The notes under the pieces are model-generated. The model worked only from the letters and a program-made list of their open reading frames with translations. It was not told the DNA's origin and did no database searches. A stretch of 64,000 bases of DNA from an uncultured Pelagibacteraceae bacterium (lineage in GTDB: Bacteria; Pseudomonadota; Alphaproteobacteria; Pelagibacterales; Pelagibacteraceae), in the NCBI GenBank assembly GCA_902517615.1, contig CABYCY010000006.1:20567-84566 (forward strand). Reading direction: 5' to 3'. A program made the position numbers and the translations under genes. Each line of letters starts with the position of its first letter. The stretch's first letter is position 1. This document shows, piece by piece, positions 16,760-25,285 of the stretch.

Positions 16760-17953
16760 ATGACAAAAAATTCGTTAAAAACAGGTCCAGATGAGTTAGG
16801 TTATTACGGCGAAGGTGATGATGCCATGGGTGGAATGGCAGTTGGTGAAACGCTTATGCCAGCACTTCATGAATTAGGCAAAGGTTTTGAAGAAGCTATT
16901 AAGGATAAAGAATTTTTGGAAGAATATGCTTATTATTGTAAACACTATATTGGAAGACCCTCTCCACTGTATTATGCAGAAAATCTAACAAAAAAATTAG
17001 GTGGTGCAAAAATTTTATTCAAACAAGAACATCTTAATCATACTGGTTCTCATAAAATCAACAATAGTTTGTTTCAAGTTTTACTTGCAAAAAGAATGGG
17101 TAAAACTCATTTAATTTGTGAATCTGGAGCTGGACAACATTATAGTGCGACTGCTGCGGTTGCTGCAAAATTCAATATACCTTTAATAGGTGTTATGGGT
17201 GATGTTGATGTAAAAAGAGTTAATCAAAATATCATTAAAGCAAAACATTATGGTGCAAAATTAGAAACAGTTCCAGGTACTCTTAAAGAAGCTATCACAT
17301 CAGCAATTAAAATTTGGTCTAGCAATCCAGAATATGCTTACATATGTGGATCTGCGGTGTCATCGGCACCCTTTCCTAAAATAGTTGCATTTGCTCAAAG
17401 TATTATAGGAAAAGAAATAAGAGAACAATCAATGGAACAAGAAGGAAAAATTCCAGATATGATTGTAGGATGTGTTGGAGGCGGTTCAAATTTTGCCGGA
17501 GCTATTTATGAATTCTTAGATGAGCCTAATGTAAAGAAAATTGGAGTTGAGGCAGCAGAAACTGCTGCATTATCAAATGGTACACCTGGAATTATGCAGG
17601 GTATGAAAACTTATATGTTACAAACTGATGATGGTGCTAAATCTTTAGGAGGAATGAGTTTAGGTGCTGGAATAACTTATTTTTCAGTCGGACCTATGCA
17701 CTCATACTTAAAAGATCAAAAAGCTGTTAGCTATTCATCTGCTACCGATAAAGAAATGCTTTATGCTTATAAAATAATTGCCCAAACAGAGGGTATTTGT
17801 TCAGCTTTAGAACCTATGGCAGGTGCTGCTGAAATTATTTTTAGACAAGCAAAAGATAAGCCTAGAGACTACATTATTTGTCTTTCACTATGCGGCAGAG
17901 GTGAAAAAGATTTGGATACCATCCAAGAACATATGGGTAAAGATTTTGAGTGA
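16760..17953 (+). CDS. trpB: Tryptophan synthase beta chain
   Basis: PLP enzyme that joins indole and serine. The 397-residue protein is highly conserved: HLNHTGSHKINN with PLP Lys99, GAGQHYSATAAVAA, the phosphate-binding GCVGGGSNF, and EPMAGAAE near the C-terminus. The N-terminal YYGEGDDAMGGMAVGETL segment is typical of the TrpB1 form that pairs with TrpA. It is followed by trpA, whose likely start lies inside its last codons. Confidence 0.97.
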   Translation: MTKNSLKTGPDELGYYGEGDDAMGGMAVGETLMPALHELGKGFEEAIKDKEFLEEYAYYCKHYIGRPSPLYYAENLTKKLGGAKILFKQEHLNHTGSHKINNSLFQVLLAKRMGKTHLICESGAGQHYSATAAVAAKFNIPLIGVMGDVDVKRVNQNIIKAKHYGAKLETVPGTLKEAITSAIKIWSSNPEYAYICGSAVSSAPFPKIVAFAQSIIGKEIREQSMEQEGKIPDMIVGCVGGGSNFAGAIYEFLDEPNVKKIGVEAAETAALSNGTPGIMQGMKTYMLQTDDGAKSLGGMSLGAGITYFSVGPMHSYLKDQKAVSYSSATDKEMLYAYKIIAQTEGICSALEPMAGAAEIIFRQAKDKPRDYIICLSLCGRGEKDLDTIQEHMGKDFE

Positions 17954-18749
17954 AAGATTAGATATAATTTTTAAGTCTCCTACTCCTAAAACAAAATTAG
18001 TTTCTTATTTTGTAGGTTGTTACCCTACTCCCGAAATAAGTTTAGAGTTGATCAAGCAAGCAATTGATAATGGGGTGTCTATATTGGAAATTGGATACTG
18101 TACATCTGAAGCTTCTGCCGAAGGACCTATAATTAAAGCTGCACATGACCATGTGTTAAATAATGGTCATAATCTTAATGATATTATTAAACTAGTTAAC
18201 GATATAAGAGAATACAACCAAGATGTAGGCATTGTATTAATGGGTTATATAGCAAATTTATACAAATACCCTATTTCAAACTTTGTAGACGATATTAAAA
18301 TTGCTGGTGCTGATGCAGTTTTGGTTGTGGATGCTCCTCATGAGTTAAAAGAGGAAAATCAATTAAGAGAAGCTTTAAATAAAAATGGATTATCACTTAT
18401 TAAATTAGCTGCACCTACTACTGATGATAATAGGCTTAAAGATATTGTTAATATAGCTTCTGGATTTTTGTACCAAGTCAATGTTTCGGGTGTGACTGGG
18501 GATAAATCTGCAAATGAAACTGATGTTGCAAATTTTGTAAAAAGAATCAGGAATATAACTCAAATCCCAATTTGCTCTGGATTTGGAATTAAGATTCCTG
18601 AAGATGCAAAAAAAATGGCTAACAGTGGTTGTAATGGAGTTATTGTAGGATCAGCATTTGTAAAATATATTCAAGATAATATTGAGAACAAAGATTTACC
18701 ACAAAGTTTAGGTAATCTAATAAAAAATTTTACAGAAGAATTAAAATAA
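17946..18749 (+). CDS. trpA: Tryptophan synthase alpha chain, Glu at the catalytic Asp site
   Basis: Cleaves indole-3-glycerol phosphate to indole. The start is taken as TTG at 17946 (MSERLDIIFK), overlapping the trpB stop by 8 bp; this gives 267 residues, the family length. Family features include KLAAPTTDDNRLKDI, YQVNVSGVTG and the phosphate site SGFGIKIPEDAK. The active-site segment reads LEIGYCTSEASAEGP, where the usual form is LELGVPFSDPLADGP: the first catalytic Glu is kept, but the site of catalytic Asp60 is Glu and several neighbours differ. The protein is otherwise intact. Confidence 0.92.
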   Translation: MSERLDIIFKSPTPKTKLVSYFVGCYPTPEISLELIKQAIDNGVSILEIGYCTSEASAEGPIIKAAHDHVLNNGHNLNDIIKLVNDIREYNQDVGIVLMGYIANLYKYPISNFVDDIKIAGADAVLVVDAPHELKEENQLREALNKNGLSLIKLAAPTTDDNRLKDIVNIASGFLYQVNVSGVTGDKSANETDVANFVKRIRNITQIPICSGFGIKIPEDAKKMANSGCNGVIVGSAFVKYIQDNIENKDLPQSLGNLIKNFTEELK

Positions 18750-18750
18750 T

Positions 18751-19683
18751 ATGGTTAACTGGTTACAAAAAATAATTAAAGCAGGTGAGAAAATAAAAAC
18801 TGCTATACGAGATAGAGCATCAAAAGAAGATATTGCAAAAAGCGACTGGACTTCATGTTGTAGAGGTCCAATTTTAAAAAAAGATTTAGAGGCCAACCTT
18901 TGGGTATGTCCAGATTGTAATAAACATCACAGAATTAAACCTAAACAAAGATTTGATATTTTATTTGGAAAAAATAATTATGAAATTTTTAAAACCCCTA
19001 TCCCTAAAGATGATCCATTAAATTGGACAGATTCTAAGTCCTATAAAGATAGATTAAAAAGTGCTCGAAAAAAAACAGGATTAGAATGTGGGATGGTAGT
19101 AGCGTCAGGTACAATAAGTAATATTAAAATTACAGCAGTGGCTTCTGATTTTGATTTTTTAGGAGCTTCAATGGCTGCTGCTGAGGGAGAAGCCTTTTTA
19201 TATGGAATTCAACATGCTATAGAAAATCAAACACCTTTTTTATGTGTAAGTGCGGGTGGTGGAATGCGAATGATGGAAAGCTTGATCTCATTATCTCAAA
19301 TGACAAGAACAACACTTGCAATTAATGAGCTAAAAAAAAATGGATTACCTTATTTAGTTTGTATCACAGATCCAACAGCTGGAGGAATAACAGCTTCATA
19401 CTCAATGCTAGGTGATGTTCATATAGCTGAGCCAGGAGCATTAATTGCCTTTGCTGGTGCAAGAGTTATCCAAGGAACGGTTAAGGAAGAGTTGCCAGAA
19501 GGATTCCAAAAAAGTGAATATGTAGAAAAAACAGGTTTTGTTGATATAATTATTGAGAGAAAAGATCTAGCCTCAAAGATTGGAACTTTATTATCAATAT
19601 TGTTAAAGAAAAATTCTGTTATAAATTCCCAGCAAAATGAAACTTCAGAAGATTCTCAATCGCTTACAAAGGCTGCATCCTAA
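18751..19683 (+). CDS. accD: Acetyl-CoA carboxylase carboxyltransferase subunit beta
   Basis: Transfers carboxyl from biotin to acetyl-CoA with AccA. The 310-residue protein has the crotonase-fold core with VSAGGGMRMMESLISLSQ and DPTAGGITASYSMLGD. The N-terminal zinc ribbon is unusual: the second pair CPDC (C53, C56) is normal, but the first is C36-C37 in WTSCCRGP instead of CxxC. The C-terminal tail overlaps the folC start by 47 bp. The trpB-trpA-accD-folC order is widely conserved. Confidence 0.95.
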   Translation: MVNWLQKIIKAGEKIKTAIRDRASKEDIAKSDWTSCCRGPILKKDLEANLWVCPDCNKHHRIKPKQRFDILFGKNNYEIFKTPIPKDDPLNWTDSKSYKDRLKSARKKTGLECGMVVASGTISNIKITAVASDFDFLGASMAAAEGEAFLYGIQHAIENQTPFLCVSAGGGMRMMESLISLSQMTRTTLAINELKKNGLPYLVCITDPTAGGITASYSMLGDVHIAEPGALIAFAGARVIQGTVKEELPEGFQKSEYVEKTGFVDIIIERKDLASKIGTLLSILLKKNSVINSQQNETSEDSQSLTKAAS

Positions 19684-20905
19684 AGAAATAGATCTTAGTT
19701 TAGATCGTATTAAAAATATCTGTAAAAGATTAGGAAATCCTCAAGATAAATTAAAAGTAATAACAGTTGTTGGTACAAATGGTAAGTATTCAACAATCCA
19801 GGCAATATTTGCTATTTTAAAAGAAGCAAATATCAAATGTAATATCTACACAAGCCCTCATATTAAAATTATCAATGAAAGATTTGTTTATAATAACCAA
19901 GAACTCTGCGATAATGAATTAGCAAGTTTATTTGAAGATATTGAAAATGCTAACAATAATGAACCAATTACTTTTTTTGAAATACTCACAGCAGCTTATT
20001 TTCTAAAAGCTTCTCAATATCCAAATAATATTAATTTGGTAGAAACTGGATTATTTCATAGGTTTGATGCTACTAATATTTTAAAAAATAATCTAGCTAG
20101 TATAATAACTTCTATTGGTGTTGATCATTTAGATTGGCTACCAAAAAATAAACAGACTGTAGAAAATATTATATTTGAAAAAACATCCTCACTTTTAAAT
20201 TCTAATATTATTGTTGCAAAACAAAGTAATAAAGAAATTACAGACTGTATTAAAAAAACAATTTCAAATAATGGTTCAAACAAAATTTTTCATAATGAAA
20301 ATTATAGTTTTACAATTAAAGAAAATGATTTCTTTTATTATGAAGATCAATTTGGTGGAATAAAATTACCAATGCCAAATGTAAAAGGTCAATTTCAATT
20401 AGAAAATATTTCAACAGCTATTGCAACTCTAAGGATCATAAAAGATCATGAAATTAAAGATAAACACATTCAAAAAGGAATTACAAAAATAAATAGTATT
20501 GCAAGATTACAAGAAATTAAATCAGGTAAACTTAAAGAACTTGTAAAATACAATCAGCTTTTAGTTGATGGGTCTCATAATCCTTTAGGTGCAAAAGTGT
20601 TAAATGAATATTTAGAAAGTTTAAATTGTAATAAACATATCATTCTTGGTATGATGGCTAATAAAGATCATAATGAATATATGAGTTACTTTAGGAATGT
20701 TTCGTCCTTGACTACTATTGATATACCTAATCAACCTAATTCAATTAAAGGAAAAGAACTTAAAAATAAAATAAATAGATTTAAAAATATTAACTATAAA
20801 GCAGGTATAGAAGAAGCTATCAGCTCAATTCCAGTCGAAGAGAATGATATAATACTAATTACAGGATCTCTATATCTTGCTGGAGAAGTATTGAATTTAA
20901 ATTAA
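19637..20905 (+). CDS. folC: Dihydrofolate/folylpolyglutamate synthase
   Basis: Mur-ligase-type enzyme adding glutamate to folates. The N-terminus LQRLHPKEIDLSLDRIKN matches the family start, which is why the ATG at 19637, 47 bp inside accD, is accepted. The ATP loop reads GTNGKYST (46-53) where the family has GTNGKGST; Tyr51 replaces a P-loop glycine. Also visible are TSPHIKIINERF, IITSIGVDHLDWL and VDGSHNPLGAKVL. The 422-residue length is normal. It ends in a 4-bp convergent overlap with trxA. Confidence 0.93.
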   Translation: MKLQKILNRLQRLHPKEIDLSLDRIKNICKRLGNPQDKLKVITVVGTNGKYSTIQAIFAILKEANIKCNIYTSPHIKIINERFVYNNQELCDNELASLFEDIENANNNEPITFFEILTAAYFLKASQYPNNINLVETGLFHRFDATNILKNNLASIITSIGVDHLDWLPKNKQTVENIIFEKTSSLLNSNIIVAKQSNKEITDCIKKTISNNGSNKIFHNENYSFTIKENDFFYYEDQFGGIKLPMPNVKGQFQLENISTAIATLRIIKDHEIKDKHIQKGITKINSIARLQEIKSGKLKELVKYNQLLVDGSHNPLGAKVLNEYLESLNCNKHIILGMMANKDHNEYMSYFRNVSSLTTIDIPNQPNSIKGKELKNKINRFKNINYKAGIEEAISSIPVEENDIILITGSLYLAGEVLNLN

Positions 20906-21219
20906 ATATTTTTATCTAAAAATTCTTTCATATGGCTTTCTGGAACTCCACCAACTTTTCTATCTACTTCAACACCTTTTTTGTAAATAATAACTGTTGG
21001 TACCCCTCTAATTCCTGCAGCACTTCCGGTGTTAATTCCACCATCTTCAACGTCAGCATAATAAAAGCCCGCTTTATCCTTATACTCATCAGATAATTTA
21101 TCTAATATTGGCTTTAAGGCTTTGCATGGTCCGCACCAAGCTGCTGAAAACTGGATCACAGATACCTCTTCATTTTTGATTTTATTGTCAAAATCTTCAT
21201 CTTTAAAATCTATAAGCAT
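20902..21219 (-). CDS. trxA: Thioredoxin
   Basis: Disulfide reductase of about 105 residues with the active site AAWCGPCKA (C29, C32), the cis-proline segment GIRGVPTVIIYKKG and the final helix. Standard thioredoxin fold and length. It is separated by 66 bp from sbcB upstream and overlaps folC convergently by 4 bp, so no separate terminator is possible between the two. Confidence 0.95.
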   Translation of the reverse strand: MLIDFKDEDFDNKIKNEEVSVIQFSAAWCGPCKALKPILDKLSDEYKDKAGFYYADVEDGGINTGSAAGIRGVPTVIIYKKGVEVDRKVGGVPESHMKEFLDKNI

Positions 21220-21285
21220 ATATTTGATATAATTGATTCAATTTAATATTCAATGGTCAAAAAACATCTTTTCATATTTATTCAG

Positions 21286-22731
21286 CTAAGCATCTGAATA
21301 TTTTTGTTCCAGATTCATTACATAATCGTTAATACCATCTAAAAATTTAAGCTTTTCGTCTACAGTTTTGAAAGAAAACATTTTATCTTCATTTTCTCTA
21401 ATTTCATCACACTCAGAATAAAAAGCAGACACTGTCCACCATTTTTCTTTGTTTGTACTTAATATTCTTGAGGCAATTCTTCTCTTAATTTTTTTATAAA
21501 TATCTTTTGGCAAAATTTCTGGGGCCTCATTAAATATTAAACCATGACCAAAGGTAACTAATCTATCGTCCTGAAATTGATCCAATATTGCTAACTTTTC
21601 TTTCCAGTCTGAACTGTGAAATTTAGGAAACAAGGCTTCATCTTTAGGAGGTATAAAACCGCCTGAATAAATAGACTCTTCAGGCTCAATATCTTCTTGT
21701 GATGCTGTCTCCATTTTTTCTTCTGCAGCTTCTCTTAAAATATTACAAATATCTAGCGAAAACTTCTCATTAGTTTTCATTAGTTCGGCTCTTTTATTTA
21801 GTAAATTCTCACCAATTTTTTTATATGGGTCTACCTTCACTCCTAAACTTTTATCTAAAATAATAGGAGCTTTATTGGATTTTATAGTTTTATAAAAACG
21901 AGGTGACCTTTTCATTTCTTTTTTTAAATCTTGATAATTAAGTTTTTGAAGCTCTTCTATATTTGCTGATAAATTAACAACCTGTCCCCATTTATAAACA
22001 GGATGCATCCATGAATTAGGATGAAGTGGTGCAACTAAAAATAAATAATTTTTACCAAAAAAATTTTCATTAATTGTGAACATTTTTTCTTGTTTGATTA
22101 AATTTTCTACAACCACTTTACTTTTAGTTTTTAAATACTCATTCCATAAATTAGGTTGTTTATCTTTTAACAATCCTAAAACTTTTACAGTCAATTCGGT
22201 ATCGAATAATGCAGAGTGAGCATCTTTAGAGTCAAAACCATTCAGCCTGGCTAAAGATTCAAGTTTCATTGACTTATTACCTTTTGGATTAAGTTCAGTT
22301 TTTAATACATTCTCATCAATCGCAAATGCTGCTTTAATCATATTAAGAGCATCATGCCTTGAGTTGCCTTCTGTATTAATTAAATATGGTTTTCTTAATG
22401 ATTTAAAAAACTCTCGCCTTAGAATTTCATCGTCGAATCCAACCGAGCTATATCCCATAAATGTTGCTGGAGACCAATCTCTAAATTTTTTCTCAAGTTG
22501 AGCAATCATCTCATAATGACTCATGTTGCCCTTGGTAATCAAATCTACATTTGACTTATTAATACATAAAGCTGTAGCCGAAGGAACTCTATCTTGTGGC
22601 ATTCTACATCTTGCTGAAAATCTCTCCTTTTCCTTAAAATTTTCATCAAGCAGAATTGCTCCAACTTCTATCATTGTTGCCCAATCTAATTGAGCTGAGT
22701 CTGTCTCAATATCCCATATTACGAAATTCAA
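21286..22731 (-). CDS. sbcB: Exodeoxyribonuclease I
   Basis: 3'-5' single-strand DNA exonuclease used in recombination and repair. The 481-residue protein has the DEDDh exonuclease domain (about 1-185): WDIETDSAQLDW (DxE), GYSSVGFDDEILRREFF, and AHSALFDTELTVKVLGLL with the HxAxxD motif. The C-terminal region (about 200-480) corresponds to the SH3-like and helical exonuclease I domains, with FGHGLIFNEAPE. The start is TTG at 22731, overlapping the stop of the upstream nuclease gene (TTGA), so the pair is translationally coupled. Confidence 0.92.
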   Translation of the reverse strand: MNFVIWDIETDSAQLDWATMIEVGAILLDENFKEKERFSARCRMPQDRVPSATALCINKSNVDLITKGNMSHYEMIAQLEKKFRDWSPATFMGYSSVGFDDEILRREFFKSLRKPYLINTEGNSRHDALNMIKAAFAIDENVLKTELNPKGNKSMKLESLARLNGFDSKDAHSALFDTELTVKVLGLLKDKQPNLWNEYLKTKSKVVVENLIKQEKMFTINENFFGKNYLFLVAPLHPNSWMHPVYKWGQVVNLSANIEELQKLNYQDLKKEMKRSPRFYKTIKSNKAPIILDKSLGVKVDPYKKIGENLLNKRAELMKTNEKFSLDICNILREAAEEKMETASQEDIEPEESIYSGGFIPPKDEALFPKFHSSDWKEKLAILDQFQDDRLVTFGHGLIFNEAPEILPKDIYKKIKRRIASRILSTNKEKWWTVSAFYSECDEIRENEDKMFSFKTVDEKLKFLDGINDYVMNLEQKYSDA

Positions 22732-23414
22732 TTTACTAACCTTTCTAAATAAAATTGTTCTACTTTTTCCATAAATTGGTTTTGATAATTTTTAAATCGC
22801 TCACCACCAATTATAAACCTTTGAAATATATTATCTTTAGTACATAAAAGAATTACACCTTGATTAATATTAGTTCCATAAACTGTGTTGTGTGCCATTG
22901 CATAAGCTGCGCATTGTAAATAATAATTATCTATCCACTCATCTTTTTTAGGCTTATTAGCATTCTTAAAATCTATTAAACTTTCTTTATTTTCATAAAT
23001 GCCAATACAATCTGCTGATCCAGCATATTTTCCTGGATAATATAAAGTCGCTTCACACCCCCATATTTCATCAAGCTTATTTCTAAGACCACTTTCAATA
23101 ATTTGATCTGCCATCATTTTTTCTCGAGTATTATCTCCAAGTAATTCTAAATTTAATTTTCCTAGTAAAAACTTCTCCAAATAATCATGCATAGAACTTC
23201 CTCGACTTGTAGCCTCTCTAGAAATTATCTCTGCTTGTTTATAACCTACCCTTTGCTTCCAAGCTTCAAGTTTTGCCTTTTTTTCCTCAGACTCAGTAGC
23301 CTTTAGGATTGTTGTTACAGATGGTAAATTTTCTTGATTTACAGAATAATGCCTTGATCCGTGAATAATTGATCTTGTTGATTTTGGATAAATATATTTA
23401 TTATTCCACTGCAT
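22728..23414 (-). CDS. PD-(D/E)XK nuclease resembling mitochondrial MGME1
   Basis: Predicted DNA exonuclease of 228 residues. PSVTTIL (31-37), the KLEAWKQR segment (48-55), a conserved His76 in GSSMHDYLE, Asp135 in GSADCIGIY, the IDFK motif (D148, K150) followed by NANKPK, and QCAAYAMAH (167-175) match, from memory, the order and spacing of human MGME1 (PSVTTIL, LERWKQR, LLDC, IDWKTSEKPK, VAYMGAM). MGME1 trims single-stranded ends and flaps of mitochondrial DNA. Phage exonucleases share this fold, so a viral origin is possible. The gene overlaps sbcB by 4 bp and follows rmuC after 37 bp, which suggests a DNA-end processing unit. Function is inferred. Confidence 0.72.
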   Translation of the reverse strand: MQWNNKYIYPKSTRSIIHGSRHYSVNQENLPSVTTILKATESEEKKAKLEAWKQRVGYKQAEIISREATSRGSSMHDYLEKFLLGKLNLELLGDNTREKMMADQIIESGLRNKLDEIWGCEATLYYPGKYAGSADCIGIYENKESLIDFKNANKPKKDEWIDNYYLQCAAYAMAHNTVYGTNINQGVILLCTKDNIFQRFIIGGERFKNYQNQFMEKVEQFYLERLVN

Positions 23415-23451
23415 GTGATTGCTTATATTCGTTATTAGAGAAAAATAGAAA

Positions 23452-24549
23452 TTAATTTTTAGCTTGCTTTGAATGATCTACAAATTTTTCTACATTTTCT
23501 GTTTGGACAGCTTTTTCAAGTTGTTCTGGGTCTTTAATACTTTCAAGAGTTCTGGTAATTGATCTAGCGTCTGTTCCAAACTTATCAACAACAGACATAG
23601 CTTCTTCTAATTTTTTTCTAAGAGAAATTATATTGTCAAAGTGTTTTCCAAATCTTGAGCTTATTGTTTTTAAATGATTATAAATTTCAGTTGCACCTTT
23701 TTGAACTTTTAGTGATTGAAATCCCATATGAAGAGATTGCAAGTAAGCTGAAAGAGTATTTGGACCACAGATTACAACCTTATATTTTTTCATTATTTCT
23801 TGAGTTAACAACTCTTTAGTGCTTGGATCTTGGAATTCAGTTAATTCTTTATATAAACTCTCAGTTGGTGCATAAACAATTGCAAAATCTGTAGTTTTTG
23901 GTGGAACAATATATTTTTCATTAACACTTTTTGCTTTAGCTTTAAAAGCAATGGCTAATTTTGCTCTAGCATCTGCAATAGCTCTTTTATCATCCGCGTC
24001 ATGACCATCTGTAATTGCTTTAAATTTTTCTACTGGAAAATGACTATCAACCGGAACTAAAACATCTCCTTGAAGCTTAATTGCAAATTCAACATTCTCA
24101 CTTGTATCTTCCTTCATCTTAACGTTAGTCATAAATTGAGAGGCAGGTAATAAATCTTTGATTAAAGCGTCCAAGCTAAATTCAGCAAGGGTTCCATACT
24201 TTTTGACACCTGCTAAAATTTTAGTAATTCCCTCTTGGCTTTGATTTAATAATTGAACTTGTTGGTTAAAATTACCAACTTTTTCATCTACTTTGGTTAG
24301 GGCCTCTGTCATATCTTTAGTAACTCCAGTTGATAGATTGTTAAATGAAGTCGACATTGCACCAAGTGAAGTATTAATTGTACTATTTAGGGTAATCTTT
24401 AAACTTGAAATCTCAGATTTTAAATTAGCTATCTCTTCTGCTTCTCTATTTTCATTTTTATCTTTAGTTTTAGACTTCACATTTAAATATAGAATTGCCA
24501 AAACACCCAGCAGCAGCAAAACAAGTAAAATTATCGATAAACTATCCAT
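23452..24549 (-). CDS. rmuC: DNA recombination protein RmuC
   Basis: RmuC limits inversions at short inverted repeats and has a predicted restriction-endonuclease-like core. The 365-residue protein has an N-terminal membrane helix (about 4-23), a coiled coil (about 30-110), then the conserved core with DVLVPVDSHFPVEKF and PPKTTDFAIVYAPTESLY, and a further coiled coil (about 295-350). It lies upstream of the MGME1-like gene and sbcB and downstream of hisG on the same strand. Confidence 0.92.
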   Translation of the reverse strand: MDSLSIILLVLLLLGVLAILYLNVKSKTKDKNENREAEEIANLKSEISSLKITLNSTINTSLGAMSTSFNNLSTGVTKDMTEALTKVDEKVGNFNQQVQLLNQSQEGITKILAGVKKYGTLAEFSLDALIKDLLPASQFMTNVKMKEDTSENVEFAIKLQGDVLVPVDSHFPVEKFKAITDGHDADDKRAIADARAKLAIAFKAKAKSVNEKYIVPPKTTDFAIVYAPTESLYKELTEFQDPSTKELLTQEIMKKYKVVICGPNTLSAYLQSLHMGFQSLKVQKGATEIYNHLKTISSRFGKHFDNIISLRKKLEEAMSVVDKFGTDARSITRTLESIKDPEQLEKAVQTENVEKFVDHSKQAKN

Positions 24550-24592
24550 GATTCTCTATAAATATCTTATATTAAAAATTTGATTTTTATAT

Positions 24593-25285
24593 TTAATTCT
24601 TAGAAAGTAATCTGGTTATTTTTTTAATACCATCTTTGTTATTTGATGATTTTGAAATCATCATACATGCCTCAGACTTTAATATTTCACCATCCTTTAA
24701 AATACGCAAATTGTTAGCTTTCAGTGTTTCGCCCGTGGAAGTAATGTCAGTAATAATTTCTGAAGACCCTGTGAATGGATAGGCCTCAGTTGCTCCCAAA
24801 CTGTCCACTAAATTAAATTGAGTAACACCTTTTGAAAATAAAAATTCTCTAGTTAAATTTGGGTATTTTGTTGCTACTCTTAATCTTTTCGTTTTTTTAT
24901 CCTTAAACTCAAATGCTATTTCCTCTAAATCTGCAACTGTTTGAACATCTATCCATGGATCTGGAATTGCAACTACTAATGTTGCTTTGCCGAAATTATA
25001 TTTTGTTAAAACATTGATTTTCTTTTGAATATTGATTTCACTTTCTTTTAATAAATCAAATCCAGAAAAACCTAAATCTAAAGATCCATCTCCAAGTCTT
25101 TCTATAATTTCTCTAGCATGAAGATATAAAATTTTTATATTTTTATATTGTTTTATTGATCCAAGTAGATCTCTTTCTCCTCTCTCGGAAACAAGATTTA
25201 ATTTATTTTTTTTGAATATTTTTAAAACATCTTTTCTAAGTCTACCTTTACTGGGAATTCCAATATTTAAAATATTTTTTGTCAT
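24593..25285 (-). CDS. hisG: ATP phosphoribosyltransferase, short form
   Basis: First enzyme of histidine synthesis. The 230-residue length marks the short HisG that lacks the regulatory ACT-like domain and needs HisZ. The conserved region around LGFSGFDLL and the PRPP-binding segment DITSTGETLKANNLRIL are visible. The ATG shares one base with the hisZ stop (TAATG), and hisS-hisZ-hisG run together. This matches the known dependence of short HisG on HisZ. Confidence 0.95.
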   Translation of the reverse strand: MTKNILNIGIPSKGRLRKDVLKIFKKNKLNLVSERGERDLLGSIKQYKNIKILYLHAREIIERLGDGSLDLGFSGFDLLKESEINIQKKINVLTKYNFGKATLVVAIPDPWIDVQTVADLEEIAFEFKDKKTKRLRVATKYPNLTREFLFSKGVTQFNLVDSLGATEAYPFTGSSEIITDITSTGETLKANNLRILKDGEILKSEACMMISKSSNNKDGIKKITRLLSKN

